From contig NZ_JANLNM010000007.1 of the NCBI RefSeq assembly GCF_024701975.1, forward strand, positions 1-64,000: a DNA stretch of 64,000 nt, in the 5' to 3' direction. Shown here one piece after another: positions 1-7,992 of the stretch. The notes beneath the pieces were generated by a model. It was not told the origin of the DNA. It did not search any database and saw only the letters and a program-made list of their open reading frames with translations. Positions within the stretch are counted from its first letter, which is position 1. Each line of letters starts with the position of its first letter. The translations under genes were made by a program, and so were the position numbers. The DNA comes from Variovorax sp. ZS18.2.2. Lineage in GTDB: Bacteria > Pseudomonadota > Gammaproteobacteria > Burkholderiales > Burkholderiaceae_C.

Positions 1-480
1 TCAGGCCAGACGACGTGGAGGTCGACAGGCTGCTGATACCGCTCGAGGTGGACGTCGACAAGCTGCTGATGCTGCTGGTCGCCGTGCTCAGACCAGACGA
101 CGTCGAGGTCGACAGGCTGCTGATGCCGCTCGAAGTAGACGTCGACAAGCTGCTGATGCTGCTGGTCGCCGTGCTCAGGCCGGACGACGTCGAGGTCGAC
201 AAGCTGCCGATGCTGCTCGTCGCGGTGCTCAAACCAGATGACGTCGAGGTCGACAAGCTGCGAATGCTGCTGGTCGCAGTGCTCAGGCCGGAAGATGTCG
301 AAGTCGACAGGCTGCTGATGCCGCTCGAGGTAGACGTCGACAGGCTGCCAATGCTGCTCGTCGCGGTGCTCAGACCAGAGGAGGTCGAAGTCGACAAGCT
401 GCCGATGCTGCTCGTGGCAGTGCTCAACCCGCTCGACGTGGAAGTCGACAGGCTGCTGATGCTGCTGCTCGTCGTGCTCA
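1..480 (-). repeat. 54-bp in-frame tandem repeats in adhesin stalk
   Basis: The stalk end of the adhesin is made of 54-bp units encoding 18 residues of the pattern GSLSTSTSSGLSTATSSI, occasionally extended by an 11-residue piece (ISSLSTSTSSG), giving 29-residue super-units. At least seven units are visible and the array continues past the window edge. Units are nearly identical at DNA level, and all lengths seen are multiples of three, so gain or loss of units would change stalk length without shifting the frame. Confidence 0.85.
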
Positions 481-1885
481 GCGTGGAAAATAGCTGGCTG
501 CCATTGATTGCATCGGTCGAAGTTGCCGTCACGCGGCCCGCAGCCACATTGGTGACCTGGCGCTCGGCACCTGCTGCGCCCACGCTCACCACGCCAACAG
601 GTGCGGCGCCCGCAAAACCACCGTAAGTGATGCCGCCCACCGTTGCACTAGGGACGCTGGTCGCCGCTGCGGTAGAAGCCCCATCACCCAACGCCACACT
701 GCGCGCAGTGCTTGAGACCGCACCGCGGCCGATGGCGATGCCGGAGGTTGCCGCCGCAGTAACGCTGGACTGTCCGCCAATGGCGATCGAGTCGGTCGCA
801 AAGGTCGACGCCCCAGCAACGGAATTGGAACCGATCGCGGTAGATCCGTCTGCGAACGAGTTCGCCGTCCGGCCAAGGGCAACGGAAAAGGCACCTACGG
901 CTTGAGCCCCAGAGCCGATGGCGGCGCTGCGGTCTCCAATGGAGAGTGCATTGGTCCCCACCGCCAGGCCATTCACCGCATTGACTCCGGTTGACGCGGC
1001 GTAGCCGACCGCGAGAGAGTTCGCACCTGCGGCATTCGAAATGGCCCCGAACGCCGCGGAAGCGCTCCCCACGGCATTTGCACCGCTGCCGAGAGCCATG
1101 GAGGGTGCACTCCCACCGCCACCTATGGCCGTCGAATTCGCACCAATGGCCATGTCACCGCCATTGACAGCATTGGCACCCAGGCCGATGGCCACGGTGT
1201 TCCCGCCCGTCGCCCGGCTCAATCCGCCCAGCGCGATACTGTTCTGCCCCGAGGCCAACGCCCCGGCATTCGCTACAGACCCGGTCGCGATTGCATTGGC
1301 CAAGCCGCCGATGGCGATTGCACCGGCACCACTCGCGGTGGTGCCCGTACCGATGGCCACCGTATTCGCGGCGCTGGCCCCCGAATTGCGCCCCATGGCA
1401 ATGGAGCGGTCCCCCGACGCAACAGCGGACCTGTTGTTTGCGCTGTTGCCACCGTTGTTACCGCCGCCGATCGCCACGGACGATTCGCCAGTAGCCGTCG
1501 AGTCATTGCCAAATGCCGATGCCCCTTGACCAACCGTTGCCGACACCCCTGCTGTAGAGCCCGAACCGAAGGCCGTCGCGCCTGCACTCAGCGCGTTGGT
1601 GGCATTTCCCACAGCAACAGAAAAGTTGCCTGAAGCAGTCGTCTGTTGTCCCCCGGTAGACGCGCCAACAGCAATGGAGTTGCTCCCCGACGCCGTCGCA
1701 TTCACGCCGTTTGTGTATGACGCTCCGGCCGACAAGGGCACCAACGCCATTGCACCCGTCAGGATCGCCGCCGAAATCGGGGTCAGTTTCGACTTGCTTC
1801 GCTTGCCCCGTGCCGAGGTGAGTTCGGAAGCAGCCACCCACGCGCCAAGGGCTTCGTTCCAGATACTTCTGTATGACTTGTTCAT
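1..1885 (-). CDS. YadA-like trimeric autotransporter adhesin, C-terminus beyond window
   Basis: Large surface adhesin read leftward; the frame stays open to the window edge, so at least 628 residues are present and the membrane anchor is outside. The start at 1885 gives MNKSYRSIWNEALGAWVAAS, the extended signal peptide region (ESPR) of large type V secreted proteins, followed by a hydrophobic signal core at about residues 38-55. Residues about 60-440 are head repeats of the SxAIG/NSxAxG type (for example GSNSIAVGA, GNDSTATGESSVAIGG). At about residue 450 comes a stalk motif, TDAINGSQLFS, typical of YadA stalks. The remaining part is a Ser/Thr-rich stalk built of near-identical 18-residue units. 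Known for the family: homotrimeric, secreted through its own C-terminal beta-barrel, binds host or abiotic surfaces. Its binding target cannot be read from sequence. Confidence 0.9.
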   Translation of the reverse strand, partial: MNKSYRSIWNEALGAWVAASELTSARGKRSKSKLTPISAAILTGAMALVPLSAGASYTNGVNATASGSNSIAVGASTGGQQTTASGNFSVAVGNATNALSAGATAFGSGSTAGVSATVGQGASAFGNDSTATGESSVAIGGGNNGGNSANNRSAVASGDRSIAMGRNSGASAANTVAIGTGTTASGAGAIAIGGLANAIATGSVANAGALASGQNSIALGGLSRATGGNTVAIGLGANAVNGGDMAIGANSTAIGGGGSAPSMALGSGANAVGSASAAFGAISNAAGANSLAVGYAASTGVNAVNGLAVGTNALSIGDRSAAIGSGAQAVGAFSVALGRTANSFADGSTAIGSNSVAGASTFATDSIAIGGQSSVTAAATSGIAIGRGAVSSTARSVALGDGASTAAATSVPSATVGGITYGGFAGAAPVGVVSVGAAGAERQVTNVAAGRVTATSTDAINGSQLFSTLSTTSSSISSLSTSTSSGLSTATSSIGSLSTSTSSGLSTATSSIGSLSTSTSSGISSLSTSTSSGLSTATSSIRSLSTSTSSGLSTATSSIGSLSTSTSSGLSTATSSISSLSTSTSSGISSLSTSTSSGLSTATSSISSLSTSTSSGISSLSTSTSSGL

Positions 1886-2194
1886 TGAATTCGAGCTCGG
1901 TTCTTAGAAGGGCGAGGCAGATCGACACCTGAGTGACGGCTGTCAGTGGCTCGTCACCTGATGTCAGGCGCAGGCGCGCCAATGTTTACGGGAATGCCGC
2001 AATGTACGCAGACATTTACATTCCTGATGCAATGCAGCAAGTGAAAAATCACGACCGATGATTTAGTTCACAAAAATTAGCGAATCGTGCTCTCCGGAGG
2101 AAAGCACGCGTTGCAGGCAGGCGACGGGCGTTGGGTGCCGCCTAAAATCGCGGCCCCACTGTCACACTGGCTTTCGCCACCAAAGGACGCTCCG
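1886..2194. other. Divergent intergenic region, adhesin / DUF4019 operon
   Basis: 309 bases between the leftward adhesin start and the rightward DUF4019 start. It is more AT-rich than its surroundings in the middle (about 1980-2085), as expected for divergent promoters, but I could not assign convincing -35/-10 pairs. A GGAGG and a short hairpin (GTGCT/AGCAC) lie near 2087-2107. No gene is evident; the open frame extending from 2087 into the DUF4019 gene lacks support as coding before 2195. Confidence 0.5.
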
Positions 2195-2644
2195 ATGAAG
2201 CAGTTTTTCTTTCGTCTTCTGACTGTTTTTGCACTGACTGCGGCAGCTTCCTGCGCCGTTGCACAGGAAGGCACATCGGCAGACGAACTGATCCAAGCGG
2301 GCCTCGCCGGCTTGCAGCAGATCGATGAAGATCGCTCGGGAGATTTGTGGGATGTCGCCTCTGCCTTTGTGAAGACCAAGCTCTCGAAAGCAGAATTCGT
2401 GGGCAATGTGCAACGCGCGCGTCAAACGGTCAGCGCAGCCGGCACTGTTGCGCGCCGCGATTGGGCGAGCGTTGTGCGTATCCGCTATCTGGACGAAAGC
2501 GCCGGGGTTCCACCTGGGCAGTATGCGAACGTCGATTTCGCCACTCATCTGACCAACAACAAGACCGTCTTCGAAATGGTCAGCTTCCGCCTCGAACCCA
2601 GCGGCTGGAAACTCACCGGCTACGTCCCCCGAGAAAAGCAATGA
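2195..2644 (+). CDS. DUF4019 family exported protein
   Basis: 149-residue protein starting MKQFFFRLLTVFALTAAA with a Sec signal peptide and likely cleavage after AVA (CAVA-QEG). The mature part (ASAFVKTKLSKAEF..., ARRDWASVVRIRYL..., PPGQYANVDFATHL..., FRLEPSGWKLTGY) fits the DUF4019 family of small periplasmic or secreted proteins of unknown function. The start at 2195 is preferred over the longer frame from 2087 because it gives the signal peptide. Its stop overlaps the next start by four bases (ATGA at 2641-2644), so the two are probably translated together. No function is assigned. Confidence 0.75.
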   Translation: MKQFFFRLLTVFALTAAASCAVAQEGTSADELIQAGLAGLQQIDEDRSGDLWDVASAFVKTKLSKAEFVGNVQRARQTVSAAGTVARRDWASVVRIRYLDESAGVPPGQYANVDFATHLTNNKTVFEMVSFRLEPSGWKLTGYVPREKQ

Positions 2645-3777
2645 CCCCCGGCGCCGGCCTGCGCATCGGCATCACCATCGGCCTGCACCACGAAGCCGAA
2701 ACCCTCTGGAACAACGGCATCAAGCAGAACGCCGTGTTCCTGGCCGAAGCGCTCAAGCATTGCCCGAGCGTCGCCTCGGTCGTGCTGGTCAACACCACAG
2801 CCATTCCCATCACCCCCGCCCTGCCCTGGGACCAGTCGCGCTGGCCCACTGTGACCTTCGAGGCGGCCAAGGACAGCGTGGACGTGCTGATCGAGCTCGG
2901 TGGCCAGATCGACGGCGCGCAGACCGACTACCTCAAGCAGCGCGGCGCACGCCTCGTGTCGTACTGCTGCGGCTTCGAGTACGTCCACGCCATGGAGTCG
3001 ATGCTGTTCAACAAGCCGCTCTGGGGCCAGAACCTGTACATCAACCAGCGCTACGACGACATCTGGATGGTTCCGCAGGTCGCCAACATCAGCCAGCCGT
3101 TTTTCGAGGTGCTGCGCCGCACCGAGGCACGCCCCGTGCCTTTCGTCTGGAGCCCGGTGTTCCTCGACGAGCGCACCCGCGCCCTGCCCGATGCCGGCGT
3201 GTACCAGCCGCGCGGCGGGCCGCGGCGGCTCAGCGTGATGGAGCCGAACATCAACGTGGTGAAGTTCTGCCTCTATCCGATCCTGATTGCCGAACTGTCC
3301 TACCGCGCCCGGCCCGACGCCATCGCCCTGCTGCAGGTCGCCAATTCCGAACGGATGGCCAAGGAGAACATGGAATTCATCACGCTGATGAACCAGCTCG
3401 ACCTGGTCCGCCAGCACAAGGCGGTGTTCCTGGGCCGGCATGAAACGCCCGTGTTCCTCGCGCAGAACACCGACATCGTGGTGTCCCACCAGTGGGAGAA
3501 CCCGCTCAACTACATCTACCTGGAAACCTGCTGGCAGGGTTACCCGCTGGTGCACAACGCCCACCTGTGCGCGGACCTCGGCTACTACTACCAGGGCAAC
3601 GACGTGGCCGGCGGCAGCGCCCGCGTGCTCGAAGCCATCGATACCCACGATGCACGGGCCACCGCCTACCGCGAGCGCCAGCGCGGCCTGATCGACCGTT
3701 ACCTTCCCGGCAACGCAGCGGCCACCGAGGTCTACAACCAGTTGCTGCTCGGCCTGATGCAGCGTCCTGCCCGATGA
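2641..3777 (+). CDS. DUF2827 family protein, glycosyltransferase-like
   Basis: 378 residues starting MTPGAGLRIGITIGLHHE. It reads like a DUF2827 protein: N-terminal Rossmann-like segment (LRIGITIG, WNNGIKQNAVFLAEAL), a central CCGFEYVHAMESMLF segment, and a C-terminal part with QWENPLNYIYLETCWQGYPL and DLGYYYQGND, resembling the nucleotide-sugar half of GT-B enzymes. The family has no established biochemical role that I know of; a glycosyltransferase role is inferred from the fold-like pattern and from the glycosyltransferase that follows after 15 bases. It overlaps the DUF4019 stop by four bases. No signal peptide, so cytoplasmic. Confidence 0.7.
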   Translation: MTPGAGLRIGITIGLHHEAETLWNNGIKQNAVFLAEALKHCPSVASVVLVNTTAIPITPALPWDQSRWPTVTFEAAKDSVDVLIELGGQIDGAQTDYLKQRGARLVSYCCGFEYVHAMESMLFNKPLWGQNLYINQRYDDIWMVPQVANISQPFFEVLRRTEARPVPFVWSPVFLDERTRALPDAGVYQPRGGPRRLSVMEPNINVVKFCLYPILIAELSYRARPDAIALLQVANSERMAKENMEFITLMNQLDLVRQHKAVFLGRHETPVFLAQNTDIVVSHQWENPLNYIYLETCWQGYPLVHNAHLCADLGYYYQGNDVAGGSARVLEAIDTHDARATAYRERQRGLIDRYLPGNAAATEVYNQLLLGLMQRPAR

Positions 3778-3792
3778 ACGGAACCCTCCTCC

Positions 3793-4650
3793 ATGCTTGA
3801 CCCTTCCGAACTCCGGCAGTTCTTTCCGGTGGTCGTGTCACCCAGCCACGACGGCAAGTACTTCCAGAACTACGTGACGTCGCTCCTGAACTTCGCCATC
3901 GAAGCCGAGCGCACGGGCATGCGGATGCAGGTGCTGTTCCACCAGGGCGAGAGCCTGGTGACGCGCGCGCGAAACAACTGCGTGGCCCAGTTCCTGGCCA
4001 ATCCGAACTGGACGCACCTGTTCTGGATCGATGCCGACATCGGCTTCTCGGCGCAGGCCGCCTTCCGGCTGCTGCTGTCGGGCTACGACATCGCGGCCGG
4101 CGTCTATCCGCTCAAGCGCGAGAACTGGCCCGCCGAGGGCGTGCCGGCGGGCACGACGCAGCAGCAGTTCGAAGCCACCTTCACCCGCTACACGGTCAAC
4201 GCGAAGGCGTCCGAGATCACCTCGCAGGTCGAGCTCGAAGTGCAGCCCGACGGCTTCATGAAGATGACCGAAGCACCGACCGGCTTCATGGTGATCAAGC
4301 GTGCCGTATTCGAGCGCCTCATCGCGAGCTACCCCGAGCTGAACTACGTGCCCGACAGCATCGGCGAGACCGACCAGGGCCTGCACTACCGCTTCTTCGA
4401 CGTGATGGTCGATCCCGAGACGCGCCGCTACCTGTCGGAAGACTACGGCTTCTGCCGGTTGTGGTCGGGGCTGGGCGAATCGGTCTACATCGACGCGAAC
4501 TCCAACCTGAGCCACCAGGGCGCCAAGATGTACCGCGGCGATTTCGCCAACTCGCTGGTGACCTCCCTGGCACATGCGGTGGGCGGCCCTGCCGGCGCTC
4601 CGATGGTGCTCAAGGGCCGGGAGTATCTGCAGCCGAACCTGCCGGGATAG
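3793..4650 (+). CDS. GT-A type glycosyltransferase
   Basis: 285 residues starting MLDPSELRQFFPVVVSPSHDGK. The segment WTHLFWIDADIGFSAQAAFRLL at about residues 75-96 holds a DxD motif (DAD) typical of metal-dependent GT-A enzymes; TRARNNCVAQFL before it and YPLKRENWP after it recall glycosyltransferases that handle protein or polysaccharide acceptors. A second conserved-looking block is SEDYGFCRLW near residue 217. The substrate is unknown. It lies 15 bases behind the DUF2827 gene in one direction and ends before a strong terminator. Inference: the two work together, possibly on the adjacent adhesin or another surface molecule. Confidence 0.75.
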   Translation: MLDPSELRQFFPVVVSPSHDGKYFQNYVTSLLNFAIEAERTGMRMQVLFHQGESLVTRARNNCVAQFLANPNWTHLFWIDADIGFSAQAAFRLLLSGYDIAAGVYPLKRENWPAEGVPAGTTQQQFEATFTRYTVNAKASEITSQVELEVQPDGFMKMTEAPTGFMVIKRAVFERLIASYPELNYVPDSIGETDQGLHYRFFDVMVDPETRRYLSEDYGFCRLWSGLGESVYIDANSNLSHQGAKMYRGDFANSLVTSLAHAVGGPAGAPMVLKGREYLQPNLPG

Positions 4651-4672
4651 CCGCGCGAGCGCAACGCCCACG

Positions 4673-4700
4673 AAAAAGCCCCGTCGAAACGGGGCTTTTT
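4673..4700. terminator. Bidirectional intrinsic terminator
   Basis: Inverted repeat AAAAAGCCCCG-TCGAAA-CGGGGCTTTTT: a GC-rich stem with T-runs on both strands, sitting between the convergent glycosyltransferase (plus) and acnB (minus) genes, so it can end both transcripts. Confidence 0.9.
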
Positions 4701-4735
4701 CAATGGCTCGCCCTGGAAGGGGCGAATCGACCGGA

Positions 4736-7318
4736 TCAGGCCGTAGCCGCGTCCGCCACCTTGTAGTCGTCGATCTTGTCGAAGTTCAGGTATTGGTAGA
4801 TCTGGCTGCTCGATGCATCGAGCACGCCCGTCGCGGCCATGTACTCCTCGCGCGTCGGGATGCGGCCCAGGCGCGAGCAGATCGCGGCCAGTTCGGCCGA
4901 GCCGAGGTACACATTCGTGTTCTTGCCCAGGCGGTTGGGGAAGTTTCGGGTGCTGGTCGACATCACCGTGGCGCCTTCGCGCACCTGTGCCTGGTTGCCC
5001 ATGCACAGCGAGCAGCCCGGCATCTCGGTGCGGGCGCCGGCATTGCCGAAAACGCCGTAGTGGCCTTCTTCGGTGAGCTGCTGCGCGTCCATCTTGGTCG
5101 GCGGTGCGATCCACAGCTTGACCGGAATGTCGCGCTTGCCTTCGAGCAGCTTCGATGCGGCGCGGAAGTGGCCGATGTTGGTCATGCACGAGCCGATGAA
5201 CACTTCGTCGATCACGGCACCGGCCACGTCGCTCAGCGTCTTCACGTCGTCCGGATCGTTCGGGCAGGCCACGATGGGTTCGTGGATCTCGGCCAGGTCG
5301 ATCTCGATGACAGCGGCGTAGTCCGCGTCGGCATCGCCCTTGAGCAGTTGCGGGTCCGCAAGCCAGGCTTCCTGGGCGGCGATGCGGCGCGTGAGCGTGC
5401 GGGCATCGGCATAACCTTCGGCAATCATCCACTTCATCAGCGTGATGTTGCTGTTGATGTACTCCTGGATCGGTTCCTTGTTCAGGTGGACCGTGCAGCC
5501 GGCGGCCGAGCGTTCGGCCGAGGCGTCGCTCAGCTCGAAGGCTTGCTCCACCTTCAGGTCGGGCAGGCCTTCGATTTCCAGGATGCGGCCCGAGAAGATG
5601 TTCTTCTTGCCCTGCTTGGCGACGGTCAGCAGGCCCGACTTGATCGCGTACAGCGGAATCGCGTTGACCAGGTCACGCAGCGTGACGCCCGGCTGCATCT
5701 TGCCCTTGAAGCGCACGAGCACCGATTCGGGCATGTCCAGCGGCATCACGCCGGTGGCGGCCGCGAAGGCCACGAGGCCGGAGCCCGCGGGGAAGCTGAT
5801 GCCGATCGGGAAACGGGTGTGGCTGTCGCCGCCAGTGCCGACGGTGTCGGGCGTCAGCAAACGGTTGAGCCAGGAATGGATCACGCCGTCGCCCGGACGC
5901 AGCGAAACGCCGCCGCGGTTGGCCATGAAGTCGGGCAGTTCGTGGTGCATCTTGACGTCGACCTTCTTCGGGTACGCCGCCGTGTGGCAGAACGACTGCA
6001 TCACGAGGTCGGCCGAGAAGCCGAGACAGGCCAGGTCCTTGAGCTCGTCGCGCGTCATCGGGCCGGTGGTGTCCTGCGAGCCGACCGAGGTCATCTTGGG
6101 TTCGCAGTAGGTGCCTGGGCGCACGCCGGTGCCTTCGGGCAAGCCACATGCGCGGCCGACCATCTTCTGGGCGAGCGAGAAGCCCTTCTTGGTGTCGACC
6201 GGGCTGGTCGGCAGACGGAACAGCGTGGAGACCGGCAGGCCCAGCGCTTCGCGCGCCTTGGTCGTGAGGCCGCGGCCGATGATCAGCGGAATGCGGCCGC
6301 CGGCGCGCACTTCGTCGAACAGCACGTCGCTCTTGACCTGGAATTCGGCGATGACCTTGCCGTCTTTCAGCGCCTTGCCTTCGTAGGGACGCAGCTCGAC
6401 CACGTCGCCCATGTTCATCTGCGCCACGTCGAGCTCGATGGGCAGTGCGCCCGAGTCTTCCATGGTGTTGTAGAAGATCGGCGCGATCTTGCCGCCGAGG
6501 CAGACGCCGCCGAAACGCTTGTTCGGCACGAAGGGAATGTCTTCGCCGGTGAACCACAGCACCGAGTTGGTGGCGCTCTTGCGCGACGAACCCGTGCCGA
6601 CCACGTCGCCGGCGTAGGCCACGAGGTGGCCGCGCGCGCGCAGGTCTTCGATGAACTTCACCGGGCCGCGCTTGCCGTCCTCTTCGGGAACGATGCCGGG
6701 GCGCGCGTTCTTGTGCATCGCCAGGGCGTGCATCGGAATGTCGGGACGCGTCGTCGCATCGGGTGCGGGCGACAGGTCGTCGGTGTTGATTTCGCCAGCC
6801 ACCTTGAAGATGCTGACGGTGATGCTCTCGGGCACTTCGGGGCGGCTGGTGAACCACTCGGCATCGGCCCAGCTTTGCAGCACGCCCTTGGCGTTGGCGT
6901 TGCCCTTGTCGGCCTTTTCCTTGACGTCGTGGAACTGGTCGAACATCAACAGGGTTTTCTTCAGGCCCTCGGCCGCCACGGCGCCGACTTCGGCATCGTC
7001 CAGCAGGTCGATCATCGGGCTGATGTTGTAGCCGCCGAGCATGGTGCCGAGCAGTTCGGTGGCACGGGCGCGCGAGAGGAACGCGCTCTTCTCGGTGCCA
7101 TGCGCCACGGCTGCGAGGTAGCTCGCCTTGACCTTGGCCGCGTCGTCCACGCCGGCGGGCACGCGATAGGTGAGCAGGTCCAGCAGGAAGGCGCCGTCCT
7201 TTTCGTTCGCGCTCTTGAGGAGCTCGATCGCTTCAGAGGTCTGCTTCGCGCTCAGGGGCAGCGGCGGGATACCGAGCGCGGCGCGTTCGGCAACATGGTC
7301 AACGTAGGCTTGCAACAT
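4736..7318 (-). CDS. acnB: Aconitate hydratase B (also 2-methylisocitrate dehydratase)
   Basis: 860 residues, the usual length of AcnB (about 865). Converts citrate to isocitrate through cis-aconitate with a [4Fe-4S] cluster in the TCA cycle; AcnB enzymes often also act on 2-methyl-cis-aconitate. Start MLQAYVDHVAERAALGIPP is canonical and is preceded by GGAGAAAAGAAG; a 21-codon upstream extension is rejected. Visible marks: HEAT-like N-terminus, swivel segment with GDVVGTGSSRKSATNSVLWF, and cluster ligands in FIGSCMTNIGHFRAAS and MPGCSLCMGNQ near the C-terminus. Read leftward, last gene of an apparent tam / citE-like / small protein / acnB series. Confidence 0.97.
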   Translation of the reverse strand: MLQAYVDHVAERAALGIPPLPLSAKQTSEAIELLKSANEKDGAFLLDLLTYRVPAGVDDAAKVKASYLAAVAHGTEKSAFLSRARATELLGTMLGGYNISPMIDLLDDAEVGAVAAEGLKKTLLMFDQFHDVKEKADKGNANAKGVLQSWADAEWFTSRPEVPESITVSIFKVAGEINTDDLSPAPDATTRPDIPMHALAMHKNARPGIVPEEDGKRGPVKFIEDLRARGHLVAYAGDVVGTGSSRKSATNSVLWFTGEDIPFVPNKRFGGVCLGGKIAPIFYNTMEDSGALPIELDVAQMNMGDVVELRPYEGKALKDGKVIAEFQVKSDVLFDEVRAGGRIPLIIGRGLTTKAREALGLPVSTLFRLPTSPVDTKKGFSLAQKMVGRACGLPEGTGVRPGTYCEPKMTSVGSQDTTGPMTRDELKDLACLGFSADLVMQSFCHTAAYPKKVDVKMHHELPDFMANRGGVSLRPGDGVIHSWLNRLLTPDTVGTGGDSHTRFPIGISFPAGSGLVAFAAATGVMPLDMPESVLVRFKGKMQPGVTLRDLVNAIPLYAIKSGLLTVAKQGKKNIFSGRILEIEGLPDLKVEQAFELSDASAERSAAGCTVHLNKEPIQEYINSNITLMKWMIAEGYADARTLTRRIAAQEAWLADPQLLKGDADADYAAVIEIDLAEIHEPIVACPNDPDDVKTLSDVAGAVIDEVFIGSCMTNIGHFRAASKLLEGKRDIPVKLWIAPPTKMDAQQLTEEGHYGVFGNAGARTEMPGCSLCMGNQAQVREGATVMSTSTRNFPNRLGKNTNVYLGSAELAAICSRLGRIPTREEYMAATGVLDASSSQIYQYLNFDKIDDYKVADAATA

Positions 7319-7396
7319 CTTCTTTTCTCCGGAAACTGGGCTGGCGGGTATGCAGCGCGGCAAGCAAGAGCCGCGCCGCATCCCTTGTGGGGGCTC

Positions 7397-7954
7397 TTAC
7401 TTCTTGGCCGGGTCGGCGCCTTCGAAAAGGCTCTTCGGCGGGTTCTTCTTCATTTCTTCGGCAAAGGCGACCTGGGCGGTCGTCTGGCATTCGTCGGCGA
7501 TGCGCAGACCGGCCTTCTGGTTCATCAGCATCGACTTGTTGCCCAGCTGCAGCCACATGGCGCCGGCACGCGGGTCTTCGAGGCGGATGGCGCCGGTGCG
7601 GCTTTCGACCGGGTGCATGCGGTACTTCAGGCCCTTGGTGGCCACGTTGAAGAAGCCGGGCTTCTTCTCGTCTTCGGTCACGGTCACGTCGGCGCCGAGC
7701 TCGCACTGGGCCTTGCCGGTGGACACGCGCTTGGCGACTTCCAGGTCGGCATCGGTGAGCACGATGTTGGTCTCGTCGCTGATCGGCGTGACTTCCTCGA
7801 CGGCCTTGGCCGCCTTGCGGGTGACCTGGCGCTTGGGCGGGGCCTTCTTGGCTTCGGTGGACTTCGCGGCCGGCTTGGCGGGCGCTGCACTCTGCGCCAT
7901 GGCACCGAACGGCAGAGCCAGGGCCACTGCGGCGATCAGGGCAATTTTCTTCAT
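7397..7954 (-). CDS. Small exported protein of unknown function
   Basis: 185 residues starting MKKIALIAAVALALPFGAMAQ with a clear Sec signal peptide (cleavage after AMA). A basic Ala/Lys/Pro-rich linker (about residues 22-50) precedes a compact domain containing NIVLTDADLEVAKRV, GKAQCELGADVTV, GLKYRMHPVESRTGAIRLED and LQLGNKSMLMNQKAGLRIAD, with two cysteines (in QCELG and ADECQTT) that could form a disulfide in the periplasm. It lies 78 bases upstream of acnB in the same direction. I do not recognise a named family; the position between a CitE-like gene and acnB seems usual for this bacterial group, but this is recall and not a search result. Confidence 0.75.
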   Translation of the reverse strand: MKKIALIAAVALALPFGAMAQSAAPAKPAAKSTEAKKAPPKRQVTRKAAKAVEEVTPISDETNIVLTDADLEVAKRVSTGKAQCELGADVTVTEDEKKPGFFNVATKGLKYRMHPVESRTGAIRLEDPRAGAMWLQLGNKSMLMNQKAGLRIADECQTTAQVAFAEEMKKNPPKSLFEGADPAKK

Positions 7955-7992
7955 GTGTGGGTTTCCTTGAGGCTGGGTTCGAAGGTTTCGTT

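Noticed and set aside
15..626. Leucine/valine-rich plus-strand open frame of 203 codons with tandem repeats (VEVDKLLMLLVAVLRPDD-like units)
   Set aside because: It is the antisense of the Ser/Thr-rich adhesin stalk repeats; the minus-strand frame carries ESPR, head and stalk motifs.
1887..1901. GAATTCGAGCTCGGT, identical for 15 bases to the start of a common cloning-vector polylinker
   Set aside because: The match stops there and both sides continue as natural adhesin leader and coding sequence; a chance match at a self-complementary motif is the simplest explanation, although a join artefact cannot be excluded without raw reads.
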